Shown here in pieces: positions 19,701 to 32,100 of a DNA stretch of 64,000 nt (the first letter of the stretch is position 1; each line of letters opens with the position of its first letter). Position numbers and translations under genes: made by a program. The notes beneath the pieces were generated by a model. It did not search any database and was not told where the DNA came from. It saw only the letters and a program-made list of their open reading frames with translations. This DNA comes from Chrysophaeum taylorii (taxonomy: Eukaryota > Sar > Pelagophyceae > Pelagomonadales > Pelagomonadaceae). Location: the NCBI GenBank assembly GCA_029834535.1, contig JAQMWT010000459.1:1-64000 (forward strand). The letters are read 5' to 3'.

Positions 19701-19956
19701 CATAGCAGCTAATTTACCTGCTCTCCCTTGTCTCACCTACAACATCGCTCGCGACAAGCAACTCGAACTTCGCTCCCTCGCATTTCCGCTCAAGCGATAC
19801 CATGAAAACAGGGATCTACTGGCATATTACAATTATCTACTCAAAAGAGTTTTACCAGATCGCCCGTGGATTCGTCCTTTGGTTCTCAATCTTCGGAAAC
19901 AGAACAAGTTTGTCCAGCAACACACACCGCCATTAACCTGAATCCTATCGCGCCCA

Positions 19957-21640
19957 GTGTTTCTCTCACAAGAGCCCAATCTTCGCAAACCCTCTGTCAT
20001 GTTACTTTGTTCTGGTTTGTCAACCCCAGCGTTCCTGTCTCAAGCCACTAATGACTTAGGCTTAAATATCAATGTAAAAGTTGTTGTTGAGTCTGATGAT
20101 ACGCTTGTTCGTATGTTACGCCACCGTTTCCCTACAGTATTATTATTTGAATCTCTCCCCGCCTTTATTAACCATCTTCACCTAATCTCACTAGAGGAAA
20201 GGAACCTACTAAAGCAGCATAAGACCGAAGACTTACACAGCCTGCTGGACGATTCTCTTTTCGACAGCATGCTGTCTGTCATCAAGCTACTCCAACCCTT
20301 GGTACTACTGGCTGAGATGACGCCCCCGCACAAGTACTGTCATCAAGACCACATAACTGTGGCCAATCTCATCCATGCTACACTCGATTACTGTGTCGAT
20401 GTTGTTGATAGGTTCCCGACCTACCTCTGTGGCGACTACCAATCTAGAGAAAGATGGATATGCATCGCACGCATGTATTCTACTGGACCAATTAACTTAT
20501 TGTCATGGCCTATCATCCATGCACACCCCTTCCTAAAGATCGTGGATGACTTACAAGCCATTCCTAAGCAACTTTGGCTACCCAAACACATCGCCAAAGA
20601 TTTGACCCTGGTGTTCCCCGATCCTCCATGTGTCCCCGTTCCTAAAACGTTTACACCTTACTCTCGCACAGGTTCTGTTCAGCTTACTATGGCTGACCTT
20701 GAAACACTCAATATGTTATTGTTGCGCCTTCACTCACAACAGGCTCACGAGCAACGTACTCACTCTGTTCAATCCGAGTGTACTTATCATCAGCTGTGCT
20801 TCAAACGCTCCTCCATGGAGCCGCTGCCTCCTGCAACCAATTATATACACGTCAAGGCTTTTACAATCCTCTATGACGTGTTTGCCAGATTGCACACTAA
20901 CTCACCCACTCTTGTGTCCTATTACATAACCGTTTTCGAAACTGACCAACCGTCACATAGGTTACTACTTACAACCTCATCAACATCACACAATACCCAC
21001 TTCCTAACTGGTGGCCACCATTCTGACGGCAACCTCACCATAGAGAACGCCGCCAGGAAGCACGTATACGTTTACTGCCTCCAACGTCCCCCGCGACAGG
21101 GACAGATCTATATATTTGGAGCCGTTTATGGGTTACTTGTGGATAGTCCAAGCCCTTCCTCAAGTTGGCTCCGCTGCCACCTATGGCACCGCCATACAAA
21201 AGCTCTTGTCCAGATGCTCCCTTGTGATGCCTGGCTGCCTTACCTACAAGGCCACAGACAATTCTTTCGACTACAAGGATTCTCATTTTGCTCTGGAAGA
21301 TCACCACTTATCCCATAGTCGCTATATAGGGTATCTTCGTGGAAGTGACCGTAAACTCGGCTCTAAAATCCACTCCATGCATGCTCCATTGCCCACCGTT
21401 CGAGGGTATGCCAACATTATTTTACTCGACCCTCGCAATGGGAACTTACGCTACCCCACTCGACCGGAGTTGATTCGTGCTAACAACCACACCAAACAAC
21501 AGGAGTCTTTCCTCTTGTCTCTTCGCCACGACCTTTGCTGCGACATGCTCAGCAATGCTCTGCCTGCCGGTACGTACAGTACACTGTACAAGCACCTTTC
21601 GCTCCTCGTTGCCGATATTAAATCCCTTATGTTGGACCCT
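19957..21640 (+). CDS. C5-cytosine methyltransferase-like domain (element 2)
   Basis: Recognised by ordered family motifs. SVMLLCSGLSTPAFLSQ near 19.99 kb is a motif I-like SAM-binding loop, followed by VVVESDDTLVRMLRHRFP (motif II/III area). LQPLVLLAEMTPP is placed like motif VI. YLCGDYQSRERWICIARM at 20.43 kb is a strong match to motif VIII (GxxQxRxRxxxIA). LSNALPAGTYSTLYKHL at 21.55 kb matches the motif X pattern NAVPP. C5 methyltransferases transfer a methyl group from SAM to cytosine in DNA. The domain lies between protease and integrase, as in element E. I could not assess every motif and make no claim of activity. Confidence 0.72.
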
Positions 21641-22252
21641 ACCTTCCAACATACTGCTGCCGTGACGAAGAAATCCTATGTATCCAATTTTATGACCTTT
21701 GATCAGGCCTCCACCACGTGCAGCACAGATACCTTGTCTTTGGCACAAGCTTTTATGATGTCTATTTCCAGCAACTGCTTGACCGAAATGTCGTTAAACT
21801 ATATATCACAGGCGTCGTCGGCAACCATTTGACTCTGGTGCGGAGCACGCATGTAGTCGCTGTGACGTTGTGCGTAATCTTCGGCGGAGTCGTCTTCATC
21901 ATCTATTTCGGGGATGGTGTCGTCGTAGAGGCCTAGCTGTCCGTGGTCATCATAGAAACCGAGGTGGCCTTGGTCATCTTTTTCGTCGGCTTCGCCCTCA
22001 TCGGGTGGATCATCCTGAGGATCGGACGATAGCACCTGAAGAAACTCGGCGGCATCAGAATCGGCCTCGGAGAGAAGTATCTCATCGGAGATAGTGGTGA
22101 TGAGGTTGATGAGCTTGGTCGTACGCTCTGAGTTGGACGTGTGTTGACGACCGTCGTCCTACGATGATACTCTCGCTACTCGTGATGATGAGGATGCATC
22201 TCCAAGTGACCCGGCTGCGCACCAGGATGACGACGCACCGCTTCCCCCTGCC

Positions 22253-23240
22253 TTGGACACCGAACTCAAGTTCGATGTTCGGCGCAAACGTCATATTCCC
22301 GCTCATCCCATCCCTCGCAAGTCCTTCGCACACGGATCTGCTGAATACCTCAACGCCAAAGAACGTGCCAATCGCTTCCACCGTGTGCACCACTGCCCCG
22401 ACAACGTCGCTGCCAAGGCCCCCAACGTACTGGCTCGCCCTGGCTTCTCTGCCTCTGACATACCGTATCGCGACTTATGCACCGACTGCATCGCACACAA
22501 CAAGCGCCACCCGCACAAGCACTTCAATCCGACCAAGCCCTCTTTTGAGCAAACTCACAAAGCCGGCGAAGTCTGGGCGTGCGACGGCGGCTATGTGACC
22601 ATCCCATCCAAATGGGGGGGCTTCACACATCTTATCGTCTTCAATGAACTCATTTCGAAATTTCTCTTGGTGTACTTTACACGCACCACCAACGTCACGG
22701 AGTTCACTCAAGCTCTGGATTTCGTGTATGGCTTTTGTCGTACGCAGCTCAATGTGCACATGCGCACCCTCTTCTCTGATGCCTTCAAACCCTATTTTAG
22801 TCAGCACATTACCGCCCCGTACCGCGTCGATAAAGGCATTCAGCTCATCGCTTTCCCGCCGTACACGCACCACTTTAACTTTGAAGTTGAGTCAGCCATC
22901 GGTTTCATCGCCTCCGCCTCCTCAACTCGCCTTCGTTCTCTCCTTAATGCTCATTATCGTGGCTCAAAGATCGTGGAACCAGCCATCATGTTTCCCTGGG
23001 CGGTAATACACACCATACAAAGCTACAACCTCCTTCCGAACGCCACGCTCGAGCGCATTCACCATGCTATCCTAAGTCCGCAACAGCTGCTCTACAACCA
23101 ACTCAACACTCCCCAGCATGACATGCTCAAGATCTTCGGCGCTGAATGCTACCTTCTATTGGAGCCCCACGAGCACCACAAGTGGGAACCGTGCCGCCGC
23201 AAATACTTATATCTATGTTGCGCCAACGCGAAAAAAAAAC
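22253..23240 (+). CDS. Integrase (element 2)
   Basis: Zinc-finger part with RVHHCPDNV and CTDCIAHNKRH, then the catalytic core: GEVWACDGGYV (first Asp), MRTLFSDAFKPY (second Asp), HHFNFEVESAIGFIA (Glu). The C-terminal part matches element 1 (PWAVIHTIQSYNLLPN, LSPQQLLYNQL). It joins the cDNA to host DNA, producing the 5-bp target duplication seen here. A Pro/Ser-rich linker follows up to about 24.2 kb. The acidic stretch before the integrase is disordered in order and strand. Confidence 0.88.
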
Positions 23241-24329
23241 GCTCGTCTCCCCACGCGTTGACCACATCGCCGACGTCGTCCTCAACCCTGAAAACGGACA
23301 AATTCGTGTTTCGTCCAAGCTGCAATTCCTCTACATGCTCCAGCATCCTACTCCTGATCCTGAACTTGCTCCTCCGCCTCACGCTCCTCCCGCGCCTTTC
23401 TCGCTCACACCCCACGCCGCTATCCAAGACCATGTCATTCAGAGGGGGACACGGACTCCTCATCCTCAGAGGGGGCACTCTCCACCTCCTTCAGCTCCTT
23501 CTTCGTCCCCTGCTCCTGCCTCTTCTCCCTCTTCCGACGCTCTCGCCGACGATTCTGGCTCTATGCCACCGCCGCCCTTGCTTCCTTCTTACAAAGACCT
23601 TTTTGCACAAGATGACCTCATTCTTGTCCCAGGTTCCAAACAACCTAACACCCGCAAGGCAACCTCCATGAAAAATATCCAAGCCCGGCTGCAAGCGTCT
23701 ACTATTGGTGCTTACAAAGCCGCTGGTGGCAAACTCGCCGATTTCCGCTGGGATCTTCGCCACCACTTTCTTACGTTCAAGTCTCCCGCCCTCTCCGCCC
23801 TTCATATCAATGGTGGTATCCTCTGGTCTGCTATCTGCTCAGAGGGGGAACATGCGTTGTTAGCTCGTCTTCTTCTCCCGTTGCGCACTGACTTACTTGC
23901 CCGCTACCCGCACGTCGATGGTTACTTCGCCCACGCCAAGTGCGCATCCAGCATCCCAGCTGCAACCTTTCTAACTGCTGATGGTTCACCTACGTGCCCC
24001 ATTCCTCAGCCCCTTTTAGCTGCGTTCACTGAGCACGCTGCTGCCTTTGGCATTTCTTCCTTACAATATGCACTTACGTATCTGGCGCCGACCAGCTTTA
24101 TCGATCACAACTCCTCCGAGTTTGGCGCTAATTCTGCATCTCTGGCTGACTTGGAGGAATACCTTCTGGTCTCTACAGAGTATATCACCCAGGTCTTACA
24201 TGCCGACCCTACTATCCATATTCAACTGGAATCTGCTTCTTCTACTCCTCCTACTGACGCTGTTTCCGCTTATCCCGAAGTTGCGCACACTGCCTCGACC
24301 GCAACGTCGTTAAACTATAATTCACCAGC

Positions 24330-26177
24330 CACTGTTGGTCCTGACGAATATAAGGTCCAAGAAGCGGACGTTTCCATTGACGAATATAAACTCAAGTGCC
24401 TCCACGGTATGTCGCCTGAAAACAGGCACGCCTACCTCAAGGCCATCGCCAAGGAACTCCACGACATTATCCGCTTTGGCTGCTTCAAACTTTCCTTACT
24501 TAACTCGCCCTATTGACAGCAGGATGGTGCTGAAGATTAAAACAGACTCTGCAGGCAAATACGTTAAGCACAAGGCTCGCCTCGTGCTACGTGGCTTCCT
24601 AGCATCTCTTGGCGCCGATTTCTTTGGCACCTTCAGCCCAATGGCCACAATGACCGCAATCCGGGTACTACTGGCTATTGCAGCATACAAGCAATTGCCT
24701 GTCTACCATGCAGACGTCCCGAACGCCTTCGTTCAGTCTGACATTGATGCCAACGTCTATGTTCAGTTACCAGACGGCATCAAGCTTATCGACCCCGATG
24801 ACGCTAAGTACAAGGGCCGACGCCTACCGAAACTGCTGAAGTCACTTTATGGACTTCGGCAATCACCATCTCTTTGGAACAAAGAGATAGACGGCTTCTT
24901 CCGTAGCCTTGGTTACAAGCGCCTGCATTCGGACTCTTGCCTATATGCTCGAGTATCCGCACATGCTAAGTTCGTCGTATGCAGTCTGTGTAGACGACAT
25001 TGTTATTGTGTCCAATGATGGCACTCTTCGTACTGAATTACAGAATGCCCTCCACAAACGGTATGCTGTAGAGCAGTTTGGACCTGTCCATACCCTCCTA
25101 GGCATGCGTGTGTGTCGCACATCTGATGGATCCATTTCTCTGGATGTGCAAGCCAAGCTTGATGAACTCTTCGCTGATCACCTTGTCTTGCAGCAACTGA
25201 CCCCGCTTAAATATCCTATGTCATCGTCCTTCAAGTATAAAGATGGCACTCCCAGCTCTGAAACAGAGTTGTACATCAATTCGCACTTTGCCACCCTCCT
25301 TGGCAAGCTGGTGTTCATGCAAGTGGCCTGCAGACCTGACTTCTCGCAAGCCTTGGGCAGATGTTCGCGTGGTATGCATGCACCCACGTATGTTCACGTC
25401 CAAATGCTAGAGCACCTGCTTCGCTACCTCAAGAAGCCGGAAAACCGCTCACTTCGCCTCTGGTTCCATCCTAAAGGTAATGCTATTGAAGCTCACCTTC
25501 GCACTGTCTCCGCTAATCGAATTGATCTCTCCACTGTGGTCGACTACCAACCGCAGGATGTATCCACTGGACAGTTTGATCCCTTAGTTGCCATGGTTGA
25601 CGCTGACAACGCCCCTTCCTTAGCACAGGAAGATAGGAAATCTACCACCGGGTTTGTCTTCTATCTTTTCAACTGCCTTATTGGTTGGAAAAGCAAGCTT
25701 CAACCGATTGTCTCCTGCTCAACTCACGAAGCTGAGTTGATTGCCCTCAGTATTTGTGCTGATGAAGCTGTTTGGCTACGCAAGCTGCTGTTGGAACTCT
25801 CCTTTGTCGTCAACCCCACCTTCTACGTCAACAATGTTAATGGTGAGAACACCGCTGATCCTGTTGATTTCGATGACAATGACAACCCAATTGCTGAAGA
25901 TATGCGCTTCATCAGAAGCCTACCTCTCTTGTCTGACAATGCTGCCGCTGTTCACACCTCTAATAACCCAGATGGGTCTTCTCGATCCAAGGCACTGTCG
26001 ACCAGATGGTTTAAGATCCGTGAGTACATCTCGCTACAGAAAATTCGAGTCCATCATGTTCCCGGCAAGCTAAACGTGGCGGATGGTTTTACAAAGCCAC
26101 TTGCTGCTGAGTTCTCCACTTTTCGTTCTCTACTCGGTATGCATCATGCCTCTGATGACAAGCCTTTACAGGATTGA
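24330..26177 (+). CDS. Reverse transcriptase and RNase H (element 2)
   Basis: Copia RT: AGKYVKHKARLVLRGFLASL, VYHADVPNAFVQSDID, LKSLYGLRQSPSLWN, and CVDDIVIVS at the YVDD position. RNase H: VDADNAPSLAQEDRKSTTGF, CSTHEAELIALSICADEAVW. C-terminal IRVHHVPGKLNVADGFTKPL. Over this part it is the closest relative in the window of element 1. The copy is broken. Confidence 0.92.
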
Positions 26178-26387
26178 AGATGCCTAACTCTAGTGACCGC
26201 AACGTCGTTAAACTAGCCCTGGCCCTACCTTCTTTTGCCACAAATTTTTGTGCGCGTGTGAGTGTCGCTTATGTCCTTTTCTTGGCACTCCCGTGGCCGC
26301 GGCATCTCCCTAGTCGGTTGAAGGACAGTCCTTTCTCGCTCTCCACGGCCGAACCTTCCCCCAGGTTGTCGCAAAAGCAACAAACCA

Positions 26388-27213
26388 TGACTGCTACTAC
26401 TGCTACCACACAGGCTGCTGCGGTTGCACCGACACCAGCCGTGCATATCTCACCTCAGTCGCTGACGTTCCAGGACGGCCTCAGTATTGACTATGCTGCT
26501 TACGAGCGAGGAATCTCTCTCCTTGAGAACTTCCGTGTCCCTGTCACCCCATTTCTCTCTTCTTTTATGCGAGTGGAACTCACACTGCCCTATGAGTCTA
26601 CTGACTTTTCATTGTTTGTGGACCTGACCACATTCATATCCATGCGCTTACCCATTACTATACCTTGGGAAGCTGCTCCTGCTATTGCTTCTATTGGCTG
26701 CTATAGAGGCCCCAAACGCGAACGTTTCATTTTGTCGTCTTTTTTTGTACGCAGTGCCTCAATGATCGTGGACAACCGACTTTCCTTGTCTCGACCACGT
26801 ACAGTTCCAAGGCACAAACACCTCGTGAACTCCCCACTGAAGTGCTGAGTCACCTCAACACGGACGACCATAAGAAGAATGGTCACATCCCCATCTCTGC
26901 TATTACTATAGGAATTTGCTTTGCTTGTCACAATACTGATCAGGTGCCTTTACAACCTACCGTATGTGCTCGCAATGATACTTCCTTCCAATTCCCTTGT
27001 GATGCGCGCTCAGCTGTTCATATACGCGCTACCCTCATACGCATCTATCATTTGCCAAGGGAGTTATATACTCTTTTAACAAACATGCTAGCTCAACACC
27101 CATCATCACTTGTTAACATGATCTTATCCGTATCCGCCCTGGCCACAACAGATTCTACCATACATACAATGGCCATTTGCACTGGATCTTCGGCTTATAA
27201 CTATGCACCTTGA
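26388..27213 (+). CDS. ORF3 region of element 2, unknown function
   Basis: Counterpart of element 1 ORF3. The shared block is CFAC, a further Cys (FQFPC) and AVHIRATLIRIYHLPRELY near 26.92-27.10 kb, against CVMC, FQLSC and AAHIRAIILRL in element 1. A motif copy stands between pol and this region. No known domain recognised; the paired cysteines suggest a small metal-binding fold. The copy is broken. Confidence 0.6.
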
Positions 27214-27446
27214 GCATCGTAGTTTACTTGTGACTCTTGTTCGAACACAGAGTCGCAAAGCTCAGGCTATGCAAGCCATCCATTCAGCATTTGATTACTA
27301 CTGTTGCTCGATCGTGTGTACAACATCTTGACGACTACGCATCATCCTCGGATGATACAGAACCGCCATCACTCCGGGATGTAATGTTCGGCCCCACTTA
27401 TACTCAGGCAGAACATTAAGACTTCCTGCGCTCTTTTTTTTTAACG

Positions 27447-28120
27447 TTGACCGAAACGTCGTTAAACTACTTACACTCCACGCCAGACTCTACTCTGGAG
27501 ATATCTTCGCCATCGTTACCTACGTCTTCTGCTTCGCTTGCTGATTTCGACGCCTTGTGTCAACAAGTCGACCAACTCCAGGAAACTCTTCGAATCTATA
27601 TTACCAAGGCTGCCATTGCTTCAATCACCTCCCTGGAGAACCGGCTCTTCCCTCCTACAGCCAACACCCACGTGTTACTTATAACACTGTACAAGATCAC
27701 AGAGCTGTTGTCTCGCTTAACACTCACCGCTCATGACCAACATGCTGCCAACCACTCCTCCCCGGACGATCACCTCCTTCATCTACGTGACAAGTTGCTC
27801 TCATGCTTCAGAGCATTCCGTCCGCTCTCATGTGAATCTGAAGACTCTTCTATCTTCACGTTCGCCAAGTCCAACTTTTGGAAAACCAACTGGACACCTT
27901 TCAACTAGATTCTCTTTCGCCATCCATACTGAATGCTCTACTTGCACTCACTTTTCACTTGGCACCACATCATTCAGCTATTGGTGTTCACCACCTTACA
28001 GCAGAAGCTGACGATGATTCCAACACTCTCGAACCGGTAACAATTAACGACATCTACCACCTCACCTCAGATAATCCCAACACACTGTCACACACTGTCT
28101 GTTGTATCTGTGTTTCTTAA
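27447..28120 (+). CDS. ORF4 region of element 2, unknown function
   Basis: Last coding part of element 2, opening directly on a copy of the module-border motif (TETSLNY). It contains a heptad-like stretch (DFDALCQQVDQLQETLRIYI), an acidic Ser-rich part and a C-terminal region with TAEADDDSNTLEPV. Position and style match ORF4 of element 1. The copy is broken. Confidence 0.5.
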
Positions 28121-28380
28121 TGTTCTGTTCAAAAGGGTCAAATCGACTCTCAGCTCCACCAAGTCCAAGTCCTAAGATTCTATACTCTTGATGCTTCGTA
28201 TGTGACCTCTGCGACCATCAAGACTGTATTCTCCTTTTTTTTCTTCATCATCATCTTTCTCAAGAGATGTTCTATAGTCGCACCTTGCGCTTAAGACACA
28301 AACCCACCCACATCCTTCATGCTCCCCACACACACACCCCCCCTCTTAGCAGTCGACATTTAAAGACATCTCGAGAGGGG
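28121..28380 (+). other. 3' untranslated part of element 2 with LINE tail and purine tract
   Basis: Includes a T-rich stretch, a 5'-truncated LINE tail at about 28296-28367 and the purine tract CGAGAGGGG (28372-28380) directly before the 3' LTR. The purine tract would prime plus-strand synthesis. Confidence 0.6.
28296..28367 (+). mobile_element. 5'-truncated LINE tail inside element 2
   Basis: Matches the repeated LINE 3' end at 51-53 kb: ACCCACCCACATCCTTCATG, a CA/C-rich run, then CTCTTAGCAGTCGACATTTA and AAGACAT. It is a DNA copy of only the last ~70 bp of that LINE. Confidence 0.75.
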
Positions 28381-28722
28381 TGCAGAGAAATCTGCTGCCT
28401 CTAAACCTTATCCGTCCGTTTAGAACGTGATCTCTTCCTCGCCCTTCTTCTTCCTTTCTACACAGTCAAATAGTCCCCTGATTTGTGCTTAAGCTCATCA
28501 TCATGGTCTAGCGCGTCCCGAGGTATGTAGCACTATACACTTTACCTTTCTCGTGTAGTTCTAGATGCCGCCTGTCGTGTTCTGAGGATATAGGGAAAAT
28601 ACCTTTTCATTCCCCGAATTAAATACTTCCAGACGTTCATGATGAGACGGGATGGTTTCCCAGGTGACTTACCACTGCATGGTTTCCCAGGTGACTTACC
28701 ACTGCATGCTAAATGCTCTGCA
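28381..28722 (+). repeat. 3' LTR of element 2
   Basis: 342 bp, from TGCAGAG to CTCTGCA. It matches the Helitron-free 5' LTR (315 bp) apart from a 27-bp internal duplication around 28.68 kb and about ten base differences, eight of them in the first 101 bp. Confidence 0.93.
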
Positions 28723-28762
28723 GAGGGGCCTCAGTATTCGAGCAGTTCCGACTAACCAACAA

Positions 28763-29190
28763 AGAGGGGCATCAGTATTTAAGCAGTTCTACGCCCATGT
28801 TCAATGGAACAATTACGCATCATCAGTCTTTAGTACTGCCTCGCATCGCGCGTAAGGGTCAAATTTTGACCTCGGGATGACATTCAATAATAATACGCTT
28901 GTTCTCCTTACCACAAGCAGCCTACACTGATACGAAGCATGAAGCAGAGAAGAGCACCTTGTTTGCCTAGACACTTATAAGAGGGGCCTCAGTTTTCATG
29001 CAGTTTCACGCCCATGTTTACTGGAATAATTTGGCAGCATCAGACTTTGGTAATGATTCGCACGGCGCACGAGGTTCAAATTTTCGCATCTCAATGAATG
29101 ACATTCACTAACGACGAGCCTGTTCTCCTCTGCACAAGCAGCATAGAGTGATACGAAGCATGGAGTAGAGAAGTAAACCTTGTTTCACAG
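28763..29190. repeat. Tandem pair of ~215-bp repeats next to CFAP57
   Basis: Two diverged copies (about 28763-28980 and 28981-29190), both starting GAGGGGC[AC]TCAG and ending in a TACGAAGCATG...CTTGTTT stretch. A short partial copy precedes them at 28723. The second copy overlaps the 3' end of the CFAP57 reading frame. The junction of the two (CACTTATAAGAGGGGCCTCAG) is what the target of element 2 looked like before insertion. Confidence 0.8.
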
Positions 29191-32100
29191 GCAGGACCTT
29201 TGCCATCTCAGAATTGCTTATGTTTATTTTCTGATGGACATTTCCTGCAGCTCTATAGAGACAGTCCCGTTGTATATGAGCTTCGATGAGCGCACCTCCT
29301 AGATCATGCTCGGCGCCGCATAAAGAAACAGAACCTGCGCGAGTATGCACATTTAGTTCTTGACTAGTCCCAAACCTGCCTGTAAAAAAACATAACCTCG
29401 CGCTCCGACCAAGATTTAGAGTCCGGGAATGGGTGGCATACTGATGACCAGAGCGCGAATTAGTCCATCCTCCCTTTCTGTCAAAGGCGTCTGTTCGGGC
29501 CCGACACAACTGCGAACCGTGCGCTTTAGTGCTCACATTACGCGTATGTCTGCGACTTGGGGTCTCATCGACTACGAAACGCTGGTATACAGTCTTAAGT
29601 GCACTCTCAAGCTCCTTTGGTCCTGTCAACGCTACAAGTGTGGCCAGCTCGCGCTTGAAAGAGGCAATGTAGGCTTCGCGCTCGCGAAGCAGAGCTCGCA
29701 AGTAGTTAACTTCTTGACACGACGCACGCACTTTCAGATCCAGTGAGTCCAGTTGCTGAGACTGCCGCTTCTTGTCGTAATACTCAGCTTCCAATTCATC
29801 ATACATCGCACGCATGTGCGCCTCAATACCCCCAAGATGTTGTGAGACCGGTTCGCGCTCTTCCATGAGCTGCTCCATGCGATGGTCAAGCACAAAACAG
29901 AAATTATTGAGTGTAACATTCTTTCGTCGCAAACTAAGAATGGCGAGCTCCTTATCTTCAAGCGTTGACTCTCGCTCTTCCATGTGACGCTTGAAGTGCC
30001 GCAACGTTGCTTCTAGCTTAACATTTCTCACTTTTTCAGCAGTTAATAACACATTCCGAGCGTGACTCGATGTCTTCAGCTCGTCTAGCCGTTTTTCGAG
30101 GCGGGCAATTTTGGTATTTCGAGCTTGAATCTGGCATCGCGCGTCTGCGGTGCAATCACGCTCATCGGAAAGCTCGTGCTGGGCAGCGACCATGAGTTGT
30201 TGTAACTCTGCCTCATATTCATGCTCTTGCTGATCCAACACCTAAAACACGGAACTATGAGTCGCATTCATTAGACCCAGCATGTACCTCACGGAATAAC
30301 TGTTCGTTGTGCCTTGTATCTTGATGCAACCTGTCTATTTGAAGTCGAAGCTCTTTCTCTGTTTGCTTGGTGCGCCCTTCGGCTGCACGAATGGCACGCT
30401 CTTGTTCAATCTGTTGCAGTGTCAGCAAACCCTCGCAGCGTTGTTGCACGGCCTCTATTTCCTTAGTCAGACAGTCAAACCGATACATTTCTGATGCTAT
30501 TTGTTGTTGGTATTCATTTTCGAGCTCACGTATCACTTGTACGTGATGAGCTTCTTTGTGTAACAGGAGAGCACGCTGTTCTCGTAACGCGGTGTCGTGT
30601 TTGTCTTGTAACTCATCCAAGCGAGCTCGTTCAACAGCGAGAGCCCTTTGGCACTCACCTTGAATGTGCTTCAGCCGTGCTTCCCATTCCAGATCTTTGC
30701 GGTGCAAGCTAAATTCTGCTTCATCCTTTTGAATCTCAAGGCGACTTGACATCTCATTCAAGACAGCAGCCCTACCTTCCATTTCGCCTGCTGTTACTTG
30801 AATTACATCCTGCAACTCGGACATGATGCATTTGTTGCCCAAGATGTGCTTAATTTCTCCAATTCCGTTTATGTCTCTCACTTTGTTGGTGTCATCAGCT
30901 GCATTCCTCTCAGCAAGTATGGCGAAAACAAGAACAACACCATCCCTCCCTGCCGAAAAGAGCCTGGTACACTCATTGTTGACAAGAAGACTAGCCACGT
31001 GACCTATGTGAGCAGCGAGTTCCGAACTTGCGACTAACTCCTTCCCGGTGGTTGACACGAACGGCCACCGATAAGAGCGAATCATGCCCCTAGAGGTTCC
31101 TGCAAAGAGTATGTTACACTTCGCTGCAAAAGCAAGAGACGTCAAAGTACTGACGACCTGTTCGCTAGTCATACGTGCATTCCATGTAGAATGGTCTGAC
31201 CCAGTGTCAAGAAGCCTGTTGCAATGCGATGCTTTCACAGAGAATTCACGTACCTGGTCTGCACCAGGATTACCCACATCCTCATAATTCAAGGATACTT
31301 CACAAAGCAGCCCATCACTCGACGATCCAAGCAGGTGTGAGTGGCAACTTGAGTGCTTACTGGCAACTGCGGTTGCTGGGACATAAACAGCCAATGCGTG
31401 GTAAGGATATGATCGATTCAGCTGAGAGGCAACTTCTATTCGAGTTCGAGCCGCGAGGTCCCACCCATAAACATTGCCATCGTCTCCAGTTGAGAAAACA
31501 TGCAAATCAGTATCTGCCCAAACCAAACACTTGACTGATAGTACATGCCCACCGAATATGTGCAGTTGGACCATAGACATTGCGGAGAACAGGATAACAT
31601 TCGTACCAACAGCACAAACAAACAAGTGCCCACCGTGTGCGTACTTGACTGCATTGCTTTTCATAAGCGTTATCTCGTGCAAGGTCCTGAGATGCCCTAG
31701 CAAAATCGAGTAGAGGCGAAGGCGTTCCGGGTAACAAACTATAAGTTGGAAGCCCGTGGGATGAAGTGCGAGACAGCACGGGCTCTCTAGCGCCCATGCT
31801 GGACCTTCTTGATGAATAAGTTCATTACCAAAGCTACCAAGCTTTAAACGTCGGTGCGCATACTTGAACACTCGGACTATTTGATCAGAGCAGCAGGTAG
31901 CAATCAGAGGTCGTTGCACACAAATATCCATGGCAAGAACGGGGCCCACCGGTGGTAAGCCATAATAAGGGAGAGGAGCAAGGTTCACTGAAGGAGGCTG
32001 GTAACCTTGGTCCTGCTTCAAACGAACATCAACATTTCCCAGAGAAAGAGTGTACATCGAGCCATCGCTGGAACGTCCGACTAGACAATCTTTTTGAGCG

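Larger units (their letters stand above)
18861..27469 (+). repeat. Five copies of a ~21-nt motif at module borders of element 2
   Basis: Copies at 18861-18881, 21781-21801, 24297-24317, 26195-26215 and 27449-27469. Shared core: ACCGNAANGTCGTTAAAC followed by TA. The copies lie between gag and protease, methyltransferase and integrase, integrase linker and RT, pol and ORF3, and ORF3 and ORF4. Where it is inside an ORF it reads T-x-x-S-L-N-Y. The Ser and Leu codons (TCG TTA) are identical in all copies although each has five alternatives, so conservation is at the DNA or RNA level, or the copies spread recently. Confidence 0.88.
15351..28727 (+). mobile_element. Ty1/copia retrotransposon carrying a methyltransferase domain, element 2
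   Basis: Structurally complete: target duplication GAGGG at 15351-15355 and 28723-28727; LTRs beginning TGCAGAG and ending CTCTGCA (7-bp inverted ends); a half-tRNA primer site directly after the 5' LTR; a short purine tract directly before the 3' LTR. Parts in order are gag, protease, a C5-methyltransferase-like domain, integrase, RT, RNase H, ORF3 and ORF4. A Helitron copy sits in the 5' LTR and a LINE tail just before the 3' LTR. The LTRs differ at about 10 of 315 compared bases, so insertion is not very recent. The coding part has several breaks and rearrangements. The element landed in a ~215-bp repeat whose other copy, at 28.98 kb, shows the uninterrupted site. Confidence 0.92.
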
